Positions 62,288 to 64,000 of a stretch of DNA of 64,000 bases are shown piece by piece. The first letter of the stretch is position 1; every line of letters starts with the position of its first letter. The notes under the pieces are model-generated. The model was given only the letters and a program-made list of their open reading frames with translations. It did no database searches and had not been told where the DNA came from. The DNA comes from Chloroherpetonaceae bacterium (lineage in GTDB: Bacteria; Bacteroidota; Chlorobiia; Chlorobiales; Thermochlorobacteraceae). The stretch covers positions 124,001 through 188,000 of the forward strand of contig JANRJQ010000004.1 of assembly GCA_033763895.1 (NCBI GenBank), in the 5' to 3' direction. The translations under genes were made by a program, and so were the position numbers.

Positions 62288-63244
62288 ATGTCGGCAAAGC
62301 CCGAGCTATTGCTTATCGATGATGAGCCTATTGTTTTAGAAACCTTAAAAATTTTGTTTAAGCGCGAGTACTCTGTCTTTACAGCTGAAAGCGGAAGCGC
62401 AGCCATAGAAGTATTCAAACAAAATCCAAATATCAAATTAGTGATTTGTGACCAGCGAATGCCCGGCATGCTAGGTCACGAAACCTTACGCGAAATCAAG
62501 TCTATTCGGCCACACTCGATTCGCATCTTGCTTACAGGCTATTCAGATCTCGAGGCGGTAATTCAATCAGTGAATTCGGGGGAAGTCTTTCGGTATATCA
62601 ATAAGCCGTGGGACTCAGAAAAATTGCTTCATGTGGTTAGGCTTGGTTTTCAAATCAATGAGAAACTTGAAGCTGTAGAGCGAGAAGCCCTTCAACGAAA
62701 ATTGAAGGTCGCCGAGCAACAATTGGCGCAATCAAGTCCGCCAAGCGTTTTGTATGTCTCTCAAAATGGGGATAACGCTGCGCATATTTCAGCGCTTTTA
62801 GGTAAGGAATTTATTTTTCGATTGGCGTCCTCTCCTGATACCGCCCTTCAAACACTTTCACAGCATAGCATTTCAGTCATTTTAAGCGATATCGATTTCG
62901 CCGAAGGCGACCCAATTGAATTCCTGAGCGCCATATCACATGAGTATCCCAATTCCGTTGCAATGATTTATACATCGATTCGCGATGCTGCTCTTGCAAT
63001 TCGTGCAATCAATGAACTAAATGTGTTCCGATATCTCGTTCGCCCAACCGACGATACAAAACTCATTTCTCTTATCCGAGAGGCCGCAAACCTTTCAAAA
63101 CTTCGAGAGAATCAACTCTCTGGCAATGCGTCGAAAATTGGTAAAGATATTGCACCGGAACATAGCGATACCTCATTTCTTAAAAGACGTATCGAGTCAA
63201 GCCCTTACTTACTTCGCCTTAGAGCACTTCGCGCCAATTCTTAA
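62288..63244 (+). CDS. Response regulator with receiver and degenerate second receiver
   Basis: 318 residues. The first receiver (1-125) is complete: LLIDDEP, Asp55 in LVICDQRMPGM, LLTGYSD and the RpfG-like FRYINKPW. A helical linker with QRKLKVAEQQLAQ leads to a second receiver-like domain (about 150-275). It has an Asp at VILSDIDFAEGD (about 205) and RYLVRPTDD, but the acidic N-terminal pair is gone (VLYVSQNGDN), so it is probably not phosphorylated. There is no DNA-binding or HD-GYP domain. The start has a canonical AGGAGG 8-9 nt upstream, which is rare in this window and suggests high translation. Confidence 0.92.
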   Translation: MSAKPELLLIDDEPIVLETLKILFKREYSVFTAESGSAAIEVFKQNPNIKLVICDQRMPGMLGHETLREIKSIRPHSIRILLTGYSDLEAVIQSVNSGEVFRYINKPWDSEKLLHVVRLGFQINEKLEAVEREALQRKLKVAEQQLAQSSPPSVLYVSQNGDNAAHISALLGKEFIFRLASSPDTALQTLSQHSISVILSDIDFAEGDPIEFLSAISHEYPNSVAMIYTSIRDAALAIRAINELNVFRYLVRPTDDTKLISLIREAANLSKLRENQLSGNASKIGKDIAPEHSDTSFLKRRIESSPYLLRLRALRANS

Positions 63245-63255
63245 TTCAATCAACA

Positions 63256-64000
63256 ATGAAAAAAATCGTCATCATTGGAAACGGGATCACCGGCATCACC
63301 GCCGCGCGTGAAATCCGAAAGCGCTCGGAGTATGACATTACGGTTATCTCCGGAGAATCGCACCATCACTTCTCTCGCCCAGCCTTGATGTATATCTATA
63401 TGGGTCACATGAGGGCAGAACATACAAAGCCTTATGAAGATTGGTTTTGGGATAAAAATCGAATCTCACTTCGTTACGGAACAGTTACAAAGATTGATTT
63501 CACCACAAAGGCCGTATTGTTAGAAAGCGGTGAATCTATCGCTTACGATAAACTGATTCTTGCCACAGGCTCAAAGTCGAATAAATTCGGATGGAAAGGG
63601 CAAGATTTAAAGGGAGTGCAAGGCTTGTATTCACTTCAGGATGTTGAAATGATGGAAGAGAATACAAAGCATTTGGCCAACGGGCGGGGTTCGGCGGTTG
63701 TAGTTGGTGGTGGCCTTATCGGAATCGAAGTCGCGGAGATGCTCCACTCCCGACATATTCCTGTTACGTTTCTTGTTCGAGAAAATATTTATTGGGGGAA
63801 CATCCTTCCCGAAGAAGAAGGGAAATTGGTTGAGCGGCATATTCGTGCACAGGGCATCGATTTGCGGCTTTCATCTGAGCTTCAAGAAATAACTTCTGAT
63901 AGCAACGGCAGAGCCCGCTCCGTGATTACTAAAAATGGTGAAGAGTTAAATGCCCAGTTCGTTGCCCTAACCGCCGGAGTTTCACCCAATACCGATTTGG
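63256..64000 (+). CDS. FAD-dependent NAD(P)H oxidoreductase, N-terminal part (cut by window edge)
   Basis: The first 248 codons of a pyridine-nucleotide-disulfide oxidoreductase-like protein. FAD binding is at IIGNGITGITAAREI (about 5-19), with LILATGSKSN near 101. The NAD(P) site VVVGGGLIGIEVAEMLHSR is at about 150-168, and LTAGVSPNTDL is near the cut. SRPALMYIYMG replaces the disulfide motif, so this is the NirB/rubredoxin-reductase/AIF-like branch rather than a disulfide reductase. It lies 11 bp after the double-receiver gene and may be on its transcript. The rest lies beyond the window. Confidence 0.9.
   Translation, partial: MKKIVIIGNGITGITAAREIRKRSEYDITVISGESHHHFSRPALMYIYMGHMRAEHTKPYEDWFWDKNRISLRYGTVTKIDFTTKAVLLESGESIAYDKLILATGSKSNKFGWKGQDLKGVQGLYSLQDVEMMEENTKHLANGRGSAVVVGGGLIGIEVAEMLHSRHIPVTFLVRENIYWGNILPEEEGKLVERHIRAQGIDLRLSSELQEITSDSNGRARSVITKNGEELNAQFVALTAGVSPNTDL

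Noticed and set aside
1-64000. CRISPR array, insertion sequence, prophage or integron
   Set aside because: I found no regularly spaced repeats, transposase, integrase, terminal inverted repeats or phage structural genes on reading both strands.

Overview
The window is a moderately AT-rich (about 40% GC by eye), gene-dense bacterial chromosome segment. It holds about 57 protein genes, one tRNA and several strong intrinsic terminators. I see no insertion sequences, prophage or CRISPR array. The best lineage marker is the pair aclB-aclA (10271-13324), the two-subunit ATP-citrate lyase typical of green sulfur bacteria. Most of the accessory content is of a kind common in Bacteroidota/Chlorobiota: short AMP nucleosidase, lipoproteins, a TPR sensor kinase, Spy-like periplasmic proteins, DUF547, and few Shine-Dalgarno sites. 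I infer a member of Chlorobiota, perhaps near Chloroherpeton or a related uncultured group. An ETF-quinone oxidoreductase beside rTCA genes suggests a metabolism wider than that of a strict anaerobic phototroph. No photosynthesis gene lies in the window, so phototrophy cannot be judged.

Region 1 (1-36.3 kb) is mostly housekeeping and metabolism. It holds a DinB fragment, a secreted esterase, an FMN oxidase-like protein, mgtE, a glycosyltransferase, amn, a YHS lipoprotein, a GGCT-like protein, uvrC, a STAS protein, aclBA, a GlmU-type uridylyltransferase lacking the acetyltransferase half, panD, pstB-phoU, tRNA-Arg, tsaC, and the run ETF-QO / DUF6174-like lipoprotein / yebC / GT39 / prfA. Next come the psd-nitrilase-gmhA-ribH operon and a 583-bp gap (26445-27027) with operator-like repeats and an orphan terminator. 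The region ends with an ATP-grasp protein, yraN, a half-size GDT1 protein, an M28 peptidase, tpiA, greA, a ferrochelatase-like protein, an SbcD-like nuclease and a PASTA protein.

Region 2 (36.3-47.4 kb) is a signalling and envelope-stress block. It contains a soluble seven-PAS hybrid kinase. A co-directional run follows: TPR histidine kinase, ECF sigma factor, small membrane anti-sigma candidate, Spy-like protein, di-heme peroxidase, second Spy-like protein. A GH16 glucanase lipoprotein diverges from it.

Region 3 (47.4-56.2 kb) is the most striking block. A five-gene operon encodes a double-PDZ secreted protein, a membrane protein that joins an HlyD-like alpha-hairpin to NEW3/CARDB-like beta domains, an ABC ATPase and two ABC-2 permeases with large outer loops. 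It diverges from a histidine kinase/OmpR-type regulator pair. The 90-bp shared promoter region carries TGTTAAG twice, exactly 22 bp apart. This looks like an uncharacterised regulated envelope ABC machine.

Region 4 (56.2-64 kb) has a tightly coupled operon of thioredoxin-like protein, response regulator, HAMP kinase and DUF547 protein. Next to it are a cupredoxin-like protein with atypical ligands, a divergent control region with three GTGATAC half-sites, a Cache/HAMP-type kinase, a double-receiver regulator, and the start of an FAD-dependent oxidoreductase that runs off the window. The theme is redox and envelope sensing, with four transmembrane or soluble kinase systems packed in about 27 kb.
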